Origin: Coralloluteibacterium stylophorae
GTDB taxonomy: Bacteria > Pseudomonadota > Gammaproteobacteria > Xanthomonadales > Xanthomonadaceae
Direction: 5' to 3'
Length of the DNA stretch: 64,000 bases
Assembly (NCBI RefSeq): GCF_018122625.2
Contig: NZ_JAGQFT020000003.1
Coordinates: 62,001 to 126,000, forward strand
Shown here: in pieces, positions 10,454 to 20,321 of the stretch
Numbering within the stretch: position 1 is the stretch's first letter
How the letters are laid out: each line of letters opens with the position of its first letter
Program-made: the position numbers and the translations under genes
The notes under the pieces: generated by a model
Databases searched by the model: none
The model's input: only the letters and a program-made list of their open reading frames with translations
Told to the model about the DNA's origin: nothing

Positions 10454-12103
10454 ATGCCGCGTTTCCCGTCGCTCGCCCTGCTCGTCGTCGCCCTCCTCGC
10501 CGCCGGCTGCGCCCGCCGCGCGGCCGAGGTGCCACCGGTGGTGTTCGAAGACCCCTCTCCGGTCGCCGCGCCCGCGTCGCCCCCGCCTCCCTCTCCACCC
10601 GCGCCACCCGCTCCAGCCGCGATGTACGCGCCGCAGGCGCGGGTCGCCCTTCCGCCGCAGCCGGGGCCGCAGGTCGATACCGACCGGTACGCGGAGATCG
10701 CGCCCAACCCGGTGCAGCGTGTCGCGGAACAGCCGGTGTCGACCTTCTCCGTCGACGTCGACACCGGCAGCTACAGCAACGTGCGGCGCATGCTGGTCGA
10801 TGGCCGGCTGCCGCCGGCGGACGCGGTGCGCGCCGAGGAGCTGATCAACTACTTCCGCTACGACTACCCGTTGCCGGCGTCGCCGGAGGTGCCGTTCTCG
10901 GTGTCGACCGAGGTCGCGCCGGCACCCTGGGACCCGCGCCGCCACCTGCTCCGGATCGGCATCCGCGGCTACGACATCGACCGCAGCGCGCTGCCGCCGG
11001 CCAACCTGGTGCTGCTGATCGACACCTCCGGCTCGATGCACTCGCCGGCCAAGCTGCCGCTGCTGAAGCAGGCGTTCGGCCAGTTCGTGGGCCAGCTGCG
11101 CGCGCAGGACCGCGTGGCGATCGTGGCCTACGCCGGCTCGGCAGGCATGGTGCTGGCGCCGACGCCCGGCGACCAGCACGGCGAGATCCTCGCCGCGCTC
11201 GGCCGGCTCGAGGCGGGCGGCTCCACCAACGGCGGCGCCGGCCTCGAGCTCGCCTACGCGCTGGCCCGGCAGGGCTTCGTCGAGGGCGGCATCAACCGGG
11301 TGCTGCTGGCGACCGACGGCGACTTCAACGTCGGCACCGTCGACCAGGGCGCGCTGGAGACCATGGTGGCGCGCCAGCGCGCGACCGGCGTGGCGCTGTC
11401 GACCCTGGGTTTTGGCACCGGCAACTACAACGACGCCATGGCCGAACGCCTCGCCGATCTCGGCGACGGCAACCATGCCTACATCGACAGCGCGCTGGAG
11501 GCGCGCCGGGTGCTGGTCGAACAGATGGGCTCGACGCTGATGACCATCGCCCGCGACGTGAAGGTGCAGGTCGAGTTCAATCCCGCGCAGGTGGCCGAGT
11601 ACCGGCTGATCGGCTACGAGAACCGCCTCCTGCGCCGGGAGGATTTCGACAACGACCGCGTGGACGCCGGCGACATCGGGGCCGGCCATACCGTCACCGC
11701 GCTCTACGAGATCGCGCTGGCGGGCTCCGGCGGCGAGCGGATCGCCCCGCTGCGCTACGCGGCGCCCGCCGCGGCGCCGGCGCATGGCGACGAGCTGGCC
11801 TGGCTCAGGCTGCGCTACAAGGAGCCCCGCGCCGATGCCAGCCGCCTCGTCGAGACGCCGATCCGGCAGGCCGACATGCGCGCGGTGCCGGGCACGGATT
11901 TCCGCTTCGCCGCCGCCGTCGCCGCCTACGCCGACCTGCTGCGCGGCGGCGCGCACGTGGGCGGGTTCGGCTGGGACGAGACGATCGCGCTCGCGCAGGG
12001 CGCGCGCGGCGACGATGCCGCGGGCGAGCGCGCGGAGTTCCTGCGCCTCGCGCGCCACGCCCAGGCCCTCGAACCGGTCGCGGCGGCGGCGGGCGCCGAC
12101 TGA
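10454..12103 (+). CDS. von Willebrand factor A domain lipoprotein (YfbK-like, with DUF3520)
   Basis: A 549-residue exported protein. It has a lipobox LLAAGC (Cys19), a Pro/Ala-rich linker to about 70, an N-terminal domain with TFSVDVDTGSYSNVRRML (97-114), and a von Willebrand A domain from about 183. The metal site DxSxS is intact (DTSGS, 190-194), with the later Asp in LLATDGDFNVG. The C-terminal third (about 370-530) fits DUF3520. Proteins of this layout bind metal and probably partner proteins at the envelope; the role is unknown. ATG 10454 is preceded by a good ribosome-binding site (TGGAGG, about 10443). It is in the same direction as dacB and the next small lipoprotein. Confidence 0.9.
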   Translation: MPRFPSLALLVVALLAAGCARRAAEVPPVVFEDPSPVAAPASPPPPSPPAPPAPAAMYAPQARVALPPQPGPQVDTDRYAEIAPNPVQRVAEQPVSTFSVDVDTGSYSNVRRMLVDGRLPPADAVRAEELINYFRYDYPLPASPEVPFSVSTEVAPAPWDPRRHLLRIGIRGYDIDRSALPPANLVLLIDTSGSMHSPAKLPLLKQAFGQFVGQLRAQDRVAIVAYAGSAGMVLAPTPGDQHGEILAALGRLEAGGSTNGGAGLELAYALARQGFVEGGINRVLLATDGDFNVGTVDQGALETMVARQRATGVALSTLGFGTGNYNDAMAERLADLGDGNHAYIDSALEARRVLVEQMGSTLMTIARDVKVQVEFNPAQVAEYRLIGYENRLLRREDFDNDRVDAGDIGAGHTVTALYEIALAGSGGERIAPLRYAAPAAAPAHGDELAWLRLRYKEPRADASRLVETPIRQADMRAVPGTDFRFAAAVAAYADLLRGGAHVGGFGWDETIALAQGARGDDAAGERAEFLRLARHAQALEPVAAAAGAD

Positions 12104-12171
12104 GCGCGGCGACATCCGGTTGACCGGGCGCCGCCGATACTCCGGCGCCCGATCCCCGGAACCGTCGCTGC

Positions 12172-12789
12172 ATGAAGCCATTCCCGCTGCCGTCCGCCTG
12201 CCTCCTCACCCTCGCCGTCGCCGCCTGCGCGACCACGCCGCCGCAGGATCCGCAGCCGCCTGCCGACGCACCGCGGGTGGCCGGCATCGCGCTCGGCTTC
12301 GACAGCCTCGCCGACGTCGCCGAACGCTTCGGAGCCTCGCAGCGGATCGCGCGCGGCAACCAGCCCGAGGACACGGCCACCGAGACCTGCTACCGCGTCT
12401 CCGACGGCGCCGGCGGCGAACTCGAGCTGCGCTTCGCGGCGACGCGGCCGCAGCCGGGCGGCGAGCCGGTGGTGACCCAGGCGCGGGTGATGCCGGCGAC
12501 CGCGGCGCTGGCCGCCGGCTGCGCGGTGGCCAGCGTCGACACGGCGAGCCTGCTGCCGCACGGACTGGCGCTGGCGATGCCGCCGGCCGCGGTCGAGGCC
12601 GCGCTCGCCGGCTTCACCCGCACCGGCACCGACGAGGGCGAGGTCTACATGCGTCCGGCCCACGTGGTGACCGCGCAGCCGGGCGAGGGCGCGATCTGCG
12701 CGCAGGGCGGCGCGGTCGACTCGGTGGCGGTGATCGCCGGTCCGGAGCGGGCCAACGGCTACGTGATCGGCCGCATCCCGGCCTGCTGA
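12172..12789 (+). CDS. Small lipoprotein of unknown function
   Basis: A 205-residue protein. The N-terminus MKPFPLPSACLLTLAVAAC ends in a lipobox (LAVAAC, Cys19), so it should be anchored to the envelope. The mature part contains two similar stretches (GIALGFDSLADVAERFG at about 42 and LALAMPPAAVEAALAGF at about 128) that resemble a SmpA/DUF-like repeat in which a short helix follows a beta strand. Four further cysteines (residues 74, 117, 180 and the last residue, 205) could form disulphides. I do not recognise a named family. It lies 68 bp after the von Willebrand lipoprotein gene and 22 bp before the amidohydrolase gene. Confidence 0.75.
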   Translation: MKPFPLPSACLLTLAVAACATTPPQDPQPPADAPRVAGIALGFDSLADVAERFGASQRIARGNQPEDTATETCYRVSDGAGGELELRFAATRPQPGGEPVVTQARVMPATAALAAGCAVASVDTASLLPHGLALAMPPAAVEAALAGFTRTGTDEGEVYMRPAHVVTAQPGEGAICAQGGAVDSVAVIAGPERANGYVIGRIPAC

Positions 12790-12811
12790 GCGGCGCGCAT
12801 GCGCTAGCCTG

Positions 12812-13594
<783 letters not shown>

Positions 13595-13617
13595 GGCCGG
13601 CCGCGGCCGGCGTCCCT

Positions 13618-14499
13618 TCAGCGCAGCAGCAGGACCGGGATCCGGCAGGCCCGCAGCACCTCGGTGGTGGTGCTGCCGACGAACAGGTTGCGCACGCGGC
13701 CGTGGCCCCAGGCGCCCATCACCAGCAGGCCGATGCCGGCGCGTTCGACGTGCGCCGCCAGCGCCTCCTCGCGCGCGCCCTCGAGCCGATGGCAGGCGAT
13801 TTCGAAGCCGCGCGCGGCGAGCGTCTCCCGCGCCCAGTCCTGGCCGCCCTCGCCGCGGGCCTCGCCGACGGTGACGACGTCGCCCGGAAGGCCCCGCAGC
13901 AGCGGACTGGCGGCCACCATCTCCACCGCGCGGCGCGCCGCCGGACTGCCGTCGTAGGCGATCGCGAAGCGGGCGATCTCCTGGAACGCCCGTGCGGCGA
14001 CCAGCAGCGGCCGCTGCACCGCGCGCGCCACGCGCTCGAGATTGCCGCCGAGATGGCCGCGGTCGAAGTCGGCATGCTCGCCGCGCTTGCCCATCACGAA
14101 CAGGCGCACGTCCGGCTGCAGCGCATCGAGGTTCTCGGTCAGGCTGCCGTGGCGCTGGCGCGTCGCCGCAGCGATGCCGTAGCGGCCCTGCGCGAGCGCG
14201 GCGGCCTCCGCCAGCAACTGCTCGCCCTGCTGCTGCGAGATGGCGTTGCGGCGTTCGTCGAGTTCGGCCAGCTCGCGCAGGAGTTCCATCTGCGCGTCGA
14301 CACCGATGCTGCCGCTCCAGTCCACGCTGGGCGCCGCCGGCTGGCGGCGGTCCGGCAGGTGCAGGAATTCCAGCGGCGCGCCCAGCCGCGAGGCGGCCCA
14401 GGCGGCATGGGCGCAGACGCTCTCGGTGTAGGCGGAGCGGTCGATCGCGGCGAGCACGCAGCCGGCGCCGGTGGGGACGGTTTCCGTTGCCATGGACAT
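13618..14499 (-). CDS. Tandem-domain universal stress protein (UspA)
   Basis: The 293-residue cytoplasmic protein has two Usp domains. The first (about 10-150) starts with VLAAIDRS and is degenerate at its nucleotide site. The second (about 160-293) ends with the ATP-binding pattern GAWGHGR followed by FVGSTT, the G-x2-G-x9-G-(S/T) motif of nucleotide-binding Usps. This resembles UspE-like tandem proteins. ATG 14499 is supported by a strong ribosome-binding site (GAGGAGG, 8 bp upstream). The gene begins only 13 bp after the stop of the SulP transporter gene, so the two form an operon. Its convergent neighbour is the amidohydrolase gene. Confidence 0.9.
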   Translation of the reverse strand: MSMATETVPTGAGCVLAAIDRSAYTESVCAHAAWAASRLGAPLEFLHLPDRRQPAAPSVDWSGSIGVDAQMELLRELAELDERRNAISQQQGEQLLAEAAALAQGRYGIAAATRQRHGSLTENLDALQPDVRLFVMGKRGEHADFDRGHLGGNLERVARAVQRPLLVAARAFQEIARFAIAYDGSPAARRAVEMVAASPLLRGLPGDVVTVGEARGEGGQDWARETLAARGFEIACHRLEGAREEALAAHVERAGIGLLVMGAWGHGRVRNLFVGSTTTEVLRACRIPVLLLR

Positions 14500-14512
14500 G
14501 TCGCGTTCCTCC

Positions 14513-15991
14513 TCAGTGGGCCGACGCGTCGGGCGACGCATCCGGCTTGTCGTGGACGCCGAGGCGCTCGACCAGGGTCCGGCTGGCCTCGTTCAGGCCG
14601 ACGACCTCGACCTCCGTGCCCTCGCGCCGGAATTTGAGCACGACCCGGTCCAGCGCGCCGACCGCGCTCAGGTCCCAGAAGTGCGCGCGTGTCACGTCGA
14701 TGCGCACCCGCCTGAGGGCCTCGCGGAACTCGAACGCGGCGCCGAAGCGCTCGGCCGCGGCGAAGAACACCTGGCCCGTCACCACGTACTCGCGCTCGTG
14801 GCCATCGGCCGATGCCGTCGAGTTCACCTGCATCAACGCCGACACCTTGCGGGCGAAGAACAGCGCCGACAGCAGCACGCCGGTCAATACGCCCTTGGCC
14901 AGGTCGTGGGTGGCGACGGTGACCGCGACGGTCGCGATCATCACCACGCTCGAGCTCCTGGGCATGGTCTTCAGCGCCTTGAGCGAGGCCCAGCTGAAGG
15001 TGCCAATGGAGACCATGATCATCACCGCGACCAGCGCCGCCATCGGGATCCGCGCCACCCAGTCGCCCAGGAACACCACCAGGATCAGCAGGACCACACC
15101 GGCGACCAGGGTCGACAGCCGGCCGCGTCCGCCCGATTTCACGTTGATCACCGACTGCCCGATCATGGCGCAGCCAGCCATGCCGCCGAAGAAGCCGGTG
15201 ATGAAGTTGGCGATGCCCTGTCCCCGCGCCTCGCGGTGGCGGTCGCTCGAGGTGTCGGTGAGGTCGTCCACGATCTGCGCGGTCATCATCGACTCCAGCA
15301 GGCCGACCACCATCAGGGTGAGCGACACCGGCAGGATGATCGTCAGCGTCTCGAGGTTCAGCGGCACGTCGGGCAGCAGGAATGCCGGCAGCGACGACGG
15401 CAGCTCGCCCTTGTCGCCCACCGTCGGGATCTCGATGCCGAAGCCGATCGCCACCGCCGTCAGCACGACGATCGCGACCAGCGGCGACGGCACGACGCGC
15501 GTCAGCAGCGGGAACAGGTAGATGATGCCCAGCCCCGCGGCGACCATGGGATACACCGCCCACGGCACCGCGATCAGCTCGGGCAGCTGGGCCATGAAGA
15601 TCAGGATCGCCAGCGCGTTGACGAAGCCGGTCACCACCGAGCGCGACACGAACCGCATCAGGTCCGCCAGCCGCAGCATGCCGGCGAGGAACTGGAGGAT
15701 GCCGGTGAGCACCGTCGCGGCGAACAGGTACTGCAGCCCGTGGTCGCGGACGAGGCCGACCATCACCAGCGCCATGGCGCCGGTCGCCGCCGAGATCATG
15801 CCGGGCCGCCCTCCGGCGAAGGCGATCACCACTGCGATGCAGAAGGAGGCATAGAGGCCGACGGCGGGGTCGACGCCGGCGATCAGCGAGAACGCGATCG
15901 CCTCGGGGATCAGGGCGAGCGCGACGACGAGACCCGCGAGCAGGTCGCCGCGGACGTTTGAGAACCACTCGCGGCGGAGTGTCTGGAGCAT
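14513..15991 (-). CDS. SulP family anion transporter with STAS domain
   Basis: A 492-residue inner-membrane permease. The N-terminal 380 residues hold about ten to twelve helices with the SulP signature near the start ([20 protein letters not shown], with the transport-motif Pro) and later [19 protein letters not shown]. The C-terminal STAS domain (about 395-480) includes [21 protein letters not shown]. SulP proteins carry sulphate, bicarbonate or dicarboxylates, often with sodium; the substrate is not predictable here. Start ATG 15991 has a GAGGTGG site just upstream. It is followed by the universal stress gene in the same operon, suggesting a link to ion or pH stress. Confidence 0.92.
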   Translation of the reverse strand: MLQTLRREWFSNVRGDLLAGLVVALALIPEAIAFSLIAGVDPAVGLYASFCIAVVIAFAGGRPGMISAATGAMALVMVGLVRDHGLQYLFAATVLTGILQFLAGMLRLADLMRFVSRSVVTGFVNALAILIFMAQLPELIAVPWAVYPMVAAGLGIIYLFPLLTRVVPSPLVAIVVLTAVAIGFGIEIPTVGDKGELPSSLPAFLLPDVPLNLETLTIILPVSLTLMVVGLLESMMTAQIVDDLTDTSSDRHREARGQGIANFITGFFGGMAGCAMIGQSVINVKSGGRGRLSTLVAGVVLLILVVFLGDWVARIPMAALVAVMIMVSIGTFSWASLKALKTMPRSSSVVMIATVAVTVATHDLAKGVLTGVLLSALFFARKVSALMQVNSTASADGHEREYVVTGQVFFAAAERFGAAFEFREALRRVRIDVTRAHFWDLSAVGALDRVVLKFRREGTEVEVVGLNEASRTLVERLGVHDKPDASPDASAH

Positions 15992-16206
15992 ATGGCCACC
16001 TCGCGCGGTACGCCTGCGGCGCCCGCGCATCGTTCGGACAGGAGGGATCGCGCAGGCACACGCACGGCGCGCACTGCACGGTTCAACGGCGTCGAACGGG
16101 GATCAGGGTGGCGTCATCGCTGCTCGTGGGCGCGACCGGACGGCGGCGCGGGCGTTGCGGCGCAGCATGATAGCGGCTGCCGCCGCGGCTGTCGTCCGGC
16201 GCGGCG

Positions 16207-17361
16207 TCAGCCCAGGCTCGCCAGGGCCTGTTCGAGGTCGGCGATCAGGTCGTCCACCGCCTCCAGGCCGATGTTGAAGCGCACCAGGCGCTCGCCGTAG
16301 TCGCGGGTGCGCGCCCCGAGCTGGAACTGCGGCAACGCCAGGCTCCGCGTCCCGCCCCAGCTGTAGCCGATGCCGAACAGCCCCAGCGCGTCGACGAAGC
16401 GCTCGACCTCTTCGCGGCCGAAGCGCGCATCGAACACGACCGAGAAGATGCTGGCCGAGCCCTGGAAGTCGCGCACCCAGTTCGCGTGGCCCGGGCACGA
16501 GGCCAGCGCCGGGTGCAGCACGATGTCGATCTCCGGCCGCGCGGCCAGCCAGTGCGCGACCGCCAGCGCCGCCGTCTCCAGGTGCGCCAGGCGCACGCCG
16601 AGGGTCTGCAGGCCGCGCAGGGCCAGCGCGCACTCGTCCGGCGACACCGCCATGCCGAGGATGTCGCGCGCATGGCGCAGCGCCTGCACGTATGCGTCCT
16701 CGCGCGCGGTCACCGCGCCGAGCAGCAGGTCGCTGTGGCCGCCGACGTACTTGGTCAGCGCCTGCATGCTGACGTCGGCGCCGTGCGCGAAGGCGTCGAA
16801 CAGCACGCCGGCGGCGTAGGTGTTGTCGACCGCCACCACCGCGCCGCGCGCGTGCGCGGCCTCGGCCAGCGCGCCCACGTCGGGAACTTCCATCGTCACC
16901 GAACCGGGCGTCTCCACCCAGACCAGCACGGTCTCGTCGCACAGCCGCTCCGCGAGCGAGGCGGGCCGCATCGGGTCGTAGCTGTCCACGCGCATGCCGA
17001 AGCGCCGGGCCAGGTCGGCGCCGAGGGCGCGGTTGGGGACGTAGACGTTGTCGGGCACCAGCGCATGCGCGCCGCTGCGGGCGAAGGCGAACCACACCAG
17101 GGCGATCGCCCCCAGCCCGCTCGGCGCCAGCAGCGTCTGCCCGCCGCCCTCGAGCTCGGCCACGCGCAGCGCCAGCTCGCGCGAGGTCGGGGTGCCGAAC
17201 AGGCCGTAGGTGTAGTGGTCCAGCCGCCGCCAGTTGTCCTCCAGGTCGGCCGCGCGCTCGAACAGCGTGGTCGAGCCGCGGTAGGTCGGTACCGCCAGCG
17301 AACGGAATCCGCCGGGCGCGGACGCGGTCGGATGCAGCAGGCGGGTGCGCCAGTCGGTCAT
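16207..17361 (-). CDS. metC: Cystathionine beta-lyase (Cys/Met metabolism PLP enzyme)
   Basis: A 384-residue pyridoxal-phosphate enzyme of the Cys/Met metabolism family. The order of motifs fits Met[13 protein letters not shown] near residue 28, [12 protein letters not shown] (about 53-64), the PSGLGAI segment, VDNTYAAG, and the cofactor lysine in [11 protein letters not shown]. Cystathionine beta-lyase cleaves cystathionine to homocysteine, pyruvate and ammonia in methionine synthesis. Gamma-synthase activity cannot be excluded by eye. Start ATG 17361 is 80 bp from a block of G-rich heptad repeats that sits in its upstream region on the opposite strand. There is no methionine gene next to it. 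Confidence 0.85.
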   Translation of the reverse strand: MTDWRTRLLHPTASAPGGFRSLAVPTYRGSTTLFERAADLEDNWRRLDHYTYGLFGTPTSRELALRVAELEGGGQTLLAPSGLGAIALVWFAFARSGAHALVPDNVYVPNRALGADLARRFGMRVDSYDPMRPASLAERLCDETVLVWVETPGSVTMEVPDVGALAEAAHARGAVVAVDNTYAAGVLFDAFAHGADVSMQALTKYVGGHSDLLLGAVTAREDAYVQALRHARDILGMAVSPDECALALRGLQTLGVRLAHLETAALAVAHWLAARPEIDIVLHPALASCPGHANWVRDFQGSASIFSVVFDARFGREEVERFVDALGLFGIGYSWGGTRSLALPQFQLGARTRDYGERLVRFNIGLEAVDDLIADLEQALASLG

Positions 17362-17440
17362 GGTGGGGCCGGGCTCGGAGGGACCGGGGAGTGTGGCATC
17401 GGGCTGGGGGAGCGGAAATGGGGACGAAGAGCGGCGCATC

Positions 17441-17532
17441 GGGAATTGGGAATCGGGGATTGGGAATCGGGGATTGGGAATCGGGGATTGGGAATCGGGA
17501 ATCGGGAATCGGGAATCGGGGATTGGGAAGGG
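17441..17532. repeat. G-rich heptad tandem repeat (GGGAATC / GGGGATT units)
   Basis: Twelve perfect or near-perfect 7-bp units (GGGAATT, GGGAATC and GGGGATT alternating, then four GGGAATC in a row) end in GGGAAGGG. Runs of three or four G every seven bases satisfy the pattern for intramolecular G-quadruplexes on the plus strand. G-quadruplex-prone heptads of this kind are known to be enriched between genes in Xanthomonas relatives. It lies in the 363-bp divergent region between the metC-like gene (start 17361) and the YaiI-like gene (start 17725), on the template strand of the former. The rest of that region, 17533-17678, holds no ORF I can support. Confidence 0.92.
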
Positions 17533-17678
17533 TCAGGCTGCTTGCGGCCGGAGTCGCTGGCCACTGATCCAGGTAGGCTGAGGACACGGTTCCGCCGTTC
17601 CGGCATCTCCGAATCCCTCGCCAACGCAGGGCCGGCAGATCGGACACCGCCTCTGCCGGCTTCGCGGCCCTACCACCT

Positions 17679-17710
17679 CCCGATTCCCGATTCCCGATTT
17701 CCCATTCCCG
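17679..17710. repeat. Inverted second block of the heptad repeat
   Basis: The C-rich stretch (CCCGATT, CCCGATT, CCCGATTT, CCCATTCCCG) is the reverse complement of the repeats at 17441-17532, with about four units. It ends 14 bp before the start codon of the YaiI-like gene. The two blocks could pair in single-stranded DNA or in a transcript crossing the region. In both flanking genes the G-rich strand is the template strand. Confidence 0.88.
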
Positions 17711-17724
17711 CTTCACCCCACCCC

Positions 17725-18171
17725 ATGCACCTCTGGATCGACGCCGACGCCTGCCCCAACGTCATCAAGGACATCCTGTTCCGTGCCGCCGAGCGCGCGC
17801 AGGTGGAGATGACTCTGGTCGCCAACCAGTGGGTGCGGACGCCGCCGTCGCGCTTCGTGCGCAGCATCCAGGTGGCCGGCGGCCCCGACGTGGCCGACGA
17901 CGCGATCGTCGAACGCATGGCGGCGGGCGATCTCGTGGTCACCGCCGACATCCCGCTCGCCGCCCGCGCCATCGAGAAGGGCGGGCATGCGCTCAATCCA
18001 CGCGGCGAGCTCTACACCCGCGACACCATCGCCCAGCGCCTGTCGATGCGGAACTTCATGGACGAACTCCGCGGCGCCGGCGTCGATACCGGGGGGCCGG
18101 CGGCGCTGCATCCGCGCGACCGGCAGGCCTTCGCCAACGCGCTCGACCGGCTGCTGGCGCGCAGGCGCTGA
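17725..18171 (+). CDS. YaiI/YqxD family protein (UPF0178, DUF188)
   Basis: A 148-residue cytoplasmic protein of the UPF0178 family. The N-terminus [20 protein letters not shown] matches the family signature, followed by [27 protein letters not shown] (about 73-99) and [13 protein letters not shown]. The fold is related to PIN/NYN-like nucleases and the early aspartates are conserved, but no activity is established. Start ATG 17725 follows immediately after the C-rich heptad block, leaving little room for a ribosome-binding site. The S4-domain gene follows 57 bp later in the same direction. Confidence 0.9.
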   Translation: MHLWIDADACPNVIKDILFRAAERAQVEMTLVANQWVRTPPSRFVRSIQVAGGPDVADDAIVERMAAGDLVVTADIPLAARAIEKGGHALNPRGELYTRDTIAQRLSMRNFMDELRGAGVDTGGPAALHPRDRQAFANALDRLLARRR

Positions 18172-18228
18172 AACCCCGCGCCACCCGCGCGCATGCGACC
18201 ATCGGCGGCCGCCCGCAGCCGCGCCGCC

Positions 18229-18456
18229 ATGACCGTCCAGACCTTCGCCCTCGACCCCGGCCACGACTTCGTCGAGCTCAACCAGCTGCTCAAGCTCACC
18301 GGCCTCGCCGGCAGCGGCGGCCAGGGCAAGGCCCTGGTCGCCTCGGGCGAGGTTCGCGTCGACGGCAGCGTCGAGCTGCGCAAGACCTGCAAGATCCGCG
18401 CGGGACAGATGGTCACCCTGGGCGGCGCCGCGATCCGCGTAGAAGCTCCCCGCTAG
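18229..18456 (+). CDS. S4-domain RNA-binding protein (YbcJ-like)
   Basis: A 75-residue protein consisting of a single S4 RNA-binding domain, as in E. coli YbcJ. The core is DFVELNQLLKLTGLAGSGGQ followed by ALVASGEVRVDGSVELRKTCKIRAG, with the basic residues usual for RNA contact. The substrate RNA is unknown. ATG 18229 is chosen; an in-frame ATG at 18193 would only add Arg/Ala residues. Its 3' end overlaps the convergent metallopeptidase-like gene by 44 bp. Confidence 0.87.
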   Translation: MTVQTFALDPGHDFVELNQLLKLTGLAGSGGQGKALVASGEVRVDGSVELRKTCKIRAGQMVTLGGAAIRVEAPR

Positions 18457-19066
18457 GCGCGCACCCGAGCGCCGGAATCACGCGCGCCAGCGCCTGCCAA
18501 CCGCGCGACAGCGCCGGCAGGTGCCGGCGGTCGCCGGGATCGCGCAGGAAATCGCGCATCAGCGCGTCGAGCCTGACCGCGTGCAGCGGATCGCGGCGAT
18601 GCTCGGCCTGGGCCACGAACTCGGGCCGCCCCAGCACGCCGAGGACGAAGGCATCGGCCAGGATCTCGCCCTGCGCCTCCATGTCGAAGTCGCCGAGCCG
18701 GGCACCGTCGCGCAGCGCGTAGTCGTAGGACAGCCCCAGCCGGACCGCGCCGCGCCACTTCACCGGGAAGCCGAGCTGGTGCTGCCAGACGTGGGTCATC
18801 TCGTGCACGAACCAGCGCTGCGCACCCGGCCGCGCCGGGTCGGCGAAATCGCCGCGGAAGCGCGTGGGATGGAAGTAGATCGCGCCGTCCGGAGCCATCG
18901 CGGTGCCGCGCGGCTGCAGGCCGAAGGGCAGGTAGCAGCGCGCGAACACCCTCACCCGATCGGCGTCCACGGCGCCGCCGAACATCCGCCGCACGATCGC
19001 GCGTTCGCCGGAGGTCAGCGCACGGGACGTGTCGGTGTGCGTATGGGGTCGGTCGACGCAGTCCAA
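18413..19066 (-). CDS. HExxH-containing protein (annotated 'vgr-related' in relatives), start uncertain
   Basis: The frame encodes about 217 residues with the family pattern ALTSGERAIVRRMFGGAVDADRVRV near the N-terminus, then GTAMAPDGAIYFHPTRF, and WFVHEMTHVWQHQLGF. HEMTH is a zincin-type HExxH motif. A downstream Glu in EAQGEILADAFVLG could be the third ligand. Homologues in xanthomonads are often labelled 'vgr-related', but no VgrG or type VI gene is nearby, so a metallopeptidase-like role is the better guess. No in-frame ATG precedes the conserved region. I propose TTG 19066, but the start is open. The 3' end runs 44 bp into the S4 gene on the other strand. Confidence 0.75.
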   Translation of the reverse strand: MDCVDRPHTHTDTSRALTSGERAIVRRMFGGAVDADRVRVFARCYLPFGLQPRGTAMAPDGAIYFHPTRFRGDFADPARPGAQRWFVHEMTHVWQHQLGFPVKWRGAVRLGLSYDYALRDGARLGDFDMEAQGEILADAFVLGVLGRPEFVAQAEHRRDPLHAVRLDALMRDFLRDPGDRRHLPALSRGWQALARVIPALGCAPSGELLRGSRRRPG

Positions 19067-19244
19067 GGTCGGCGATCGGACGGAAACGGAAACCCCCGAC
19101 CCTCGCCGCTGCGGCGACAAGGCGGCGCGAACGGTCCCGGAACTGCGGCGGGCACGTGGCGGCACACTGCGTCGCCGGGGTCGTCCACGAACGCTTCGCC
19201 GGGGGCTCCGGCACAATCGCGCGACCACCGACCAGAGACGACCA

Positions 19245-20321
19245 ATGACCGAATGGGTGTTCGCGGCCCTGACCGCGGTGCTCGTGGCGCTGACCGCCCT
19301 GCCCCTCCTGCGCACCGAGGTGTGGTGGGTGCGCGCGCTGGACTTTCCCCGCCTGCTCCTGGTCTTCGCCTCGCTCGCCCTGCTGGCGGCGCATCTCCTC
19401 GTGGGCGGCAGCCCGGAGCGGGCCTGGACGATCGGCGTGACCGTGGCCAACGGGCTGTGCCTGGCCTACCAGGCCTGGTGGATCTGGCCCTACACGCGCC
19501 TGAAGCGGCGCGAGGTCGCCGACGCCGACGACCGCGACCTCGGCCGGATCACCTTCCTCGCCTCCAACGTGTTGATGACCAATCGGAACTCGGATGCCTT
19601 GCTCGACCTGGTCCGGCGCGAGGATCCGGACATCCTCATCGCGGTGGAGACCGACAGCTGGTGGCAGGAGCGGCTCGACGTGCTCGTCGACGAGTACCCG
19701 CACACGCTGCGCTGCCCGCTCGACAACCTCTACGGCATGAACGTGTACTCGCGGCTGCCGCTCGACGACGGCGAGATCCGTTTCCTGGTCGAGGACGACA
19801 TCCCCTCGGCGCACGCGCACGTGCGCATGCGCAACGGCCAGCGCTTCGCCCTGCACTGCGTGCATCCGCGTCCGCCGAGTCCGACCGAGGCCGACGACTC
19901 CACCGAGCGCGATGCCGAGCTCGTCGTCGTGGGCCGGGCCTGCGCCAGGAGCGAGCTGCCGGTCATCGTCGCCGGCGACCTCAACGACGTGGCGTGGTCG
20001 CGCACGACGCGGCTGTTCCGCAAGGTGAGCGGCCTGCTCGATCCGCGCGTCGGCCGCGGCATGTTCAACACCTTCCACGCCAGGATCCCGGTGCTGCGCT
20101 GGCCGCTGGACCACCTCTTCCACAGCAGTCATTTCACCCTGGTCGACATCCGCAGGCTGCCGGGCATCGGCTCCGATCATTTCCCGATCGTGGTGACGCT
20201 GGCGCTCGATCCGGGCGAGAACGACCCGGACGCAGGCCTCGAGCGCGATGCCGACGCCCGCGAGGAGGCTCAGGACGTGCTCGCCAAGGCCGGCGTGCAG
20301 GCGGACGTGGCGCCGGTATGA
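19245..20321 (+). CDS. Endonuclease/exonuclease/phosphatase (EEP) family protein with N-terminal membrane helices
   Basis: A 358-residue protein. Residues 1-80 form about three hydrophobic helices (from EWVFAALTAVLVALTALPLL), then an EEP catalytic domain. Key segments are FLASNVL (metal Asn), LIAVETDSWW (metal Glu), ALHCVHPRPP (His), VIVAGDLNDVAWS (Asp and Asn) and GIGSDHFPIVV (terminal Asp-His pair). The metal site is complete, so hydrolysis of a phosphodiester or sphingomyelin-type bond is expected. The active domain probably faces the periplasm or cytoplasm next to the membrane; the substrate is unknown. It ends in ATGA, overlapping the GIY-YIG gene by 4 bp, so the two are translationally coupled. 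Confidence 0.88.
   Translation: MTEWVFAALTAVLVALTALPLLRTEVWWVRALDFPRLLLVFASLALLAAHLLVGGSPERAWTIGVTVANGLCLAYQAWWIWPYTRLKRREVADADDRDLGRITFLASNVLMTNRNSDALLDLVRREDPDILIAVETDSWWQERLDVLVDEYPHTLRCPLDNLYGMNVYSRLPLDDGEIRFLVEDDIPSAHAHVRMRNGQRFALHCVHPRPPSPTEADDSTERDAELVVVGRACARSELPVIVAGDLNDVAWSRTTRLFRKVSGLLDPRVGRGMFNTFHARIPVLRWPLDHLFHSSHFTLVDIRRLPGIGSDHFPIVVTLALDPGENDPDAGLERDADAREEAQDVLAKAGVQADVAPV

Noticed and set aside
17441-17710. Possible CRISPR array
   Set aside because: The units are contiguous 7-mers with no spacers, and there are no cas genes.
18413-19066. Type VI secretion (VgrG) gene
   Set aside because: The protein has none of the gp27/gp5 domains and is too short. No T6SS genes are nearby; the old name reflects annotation habit only.
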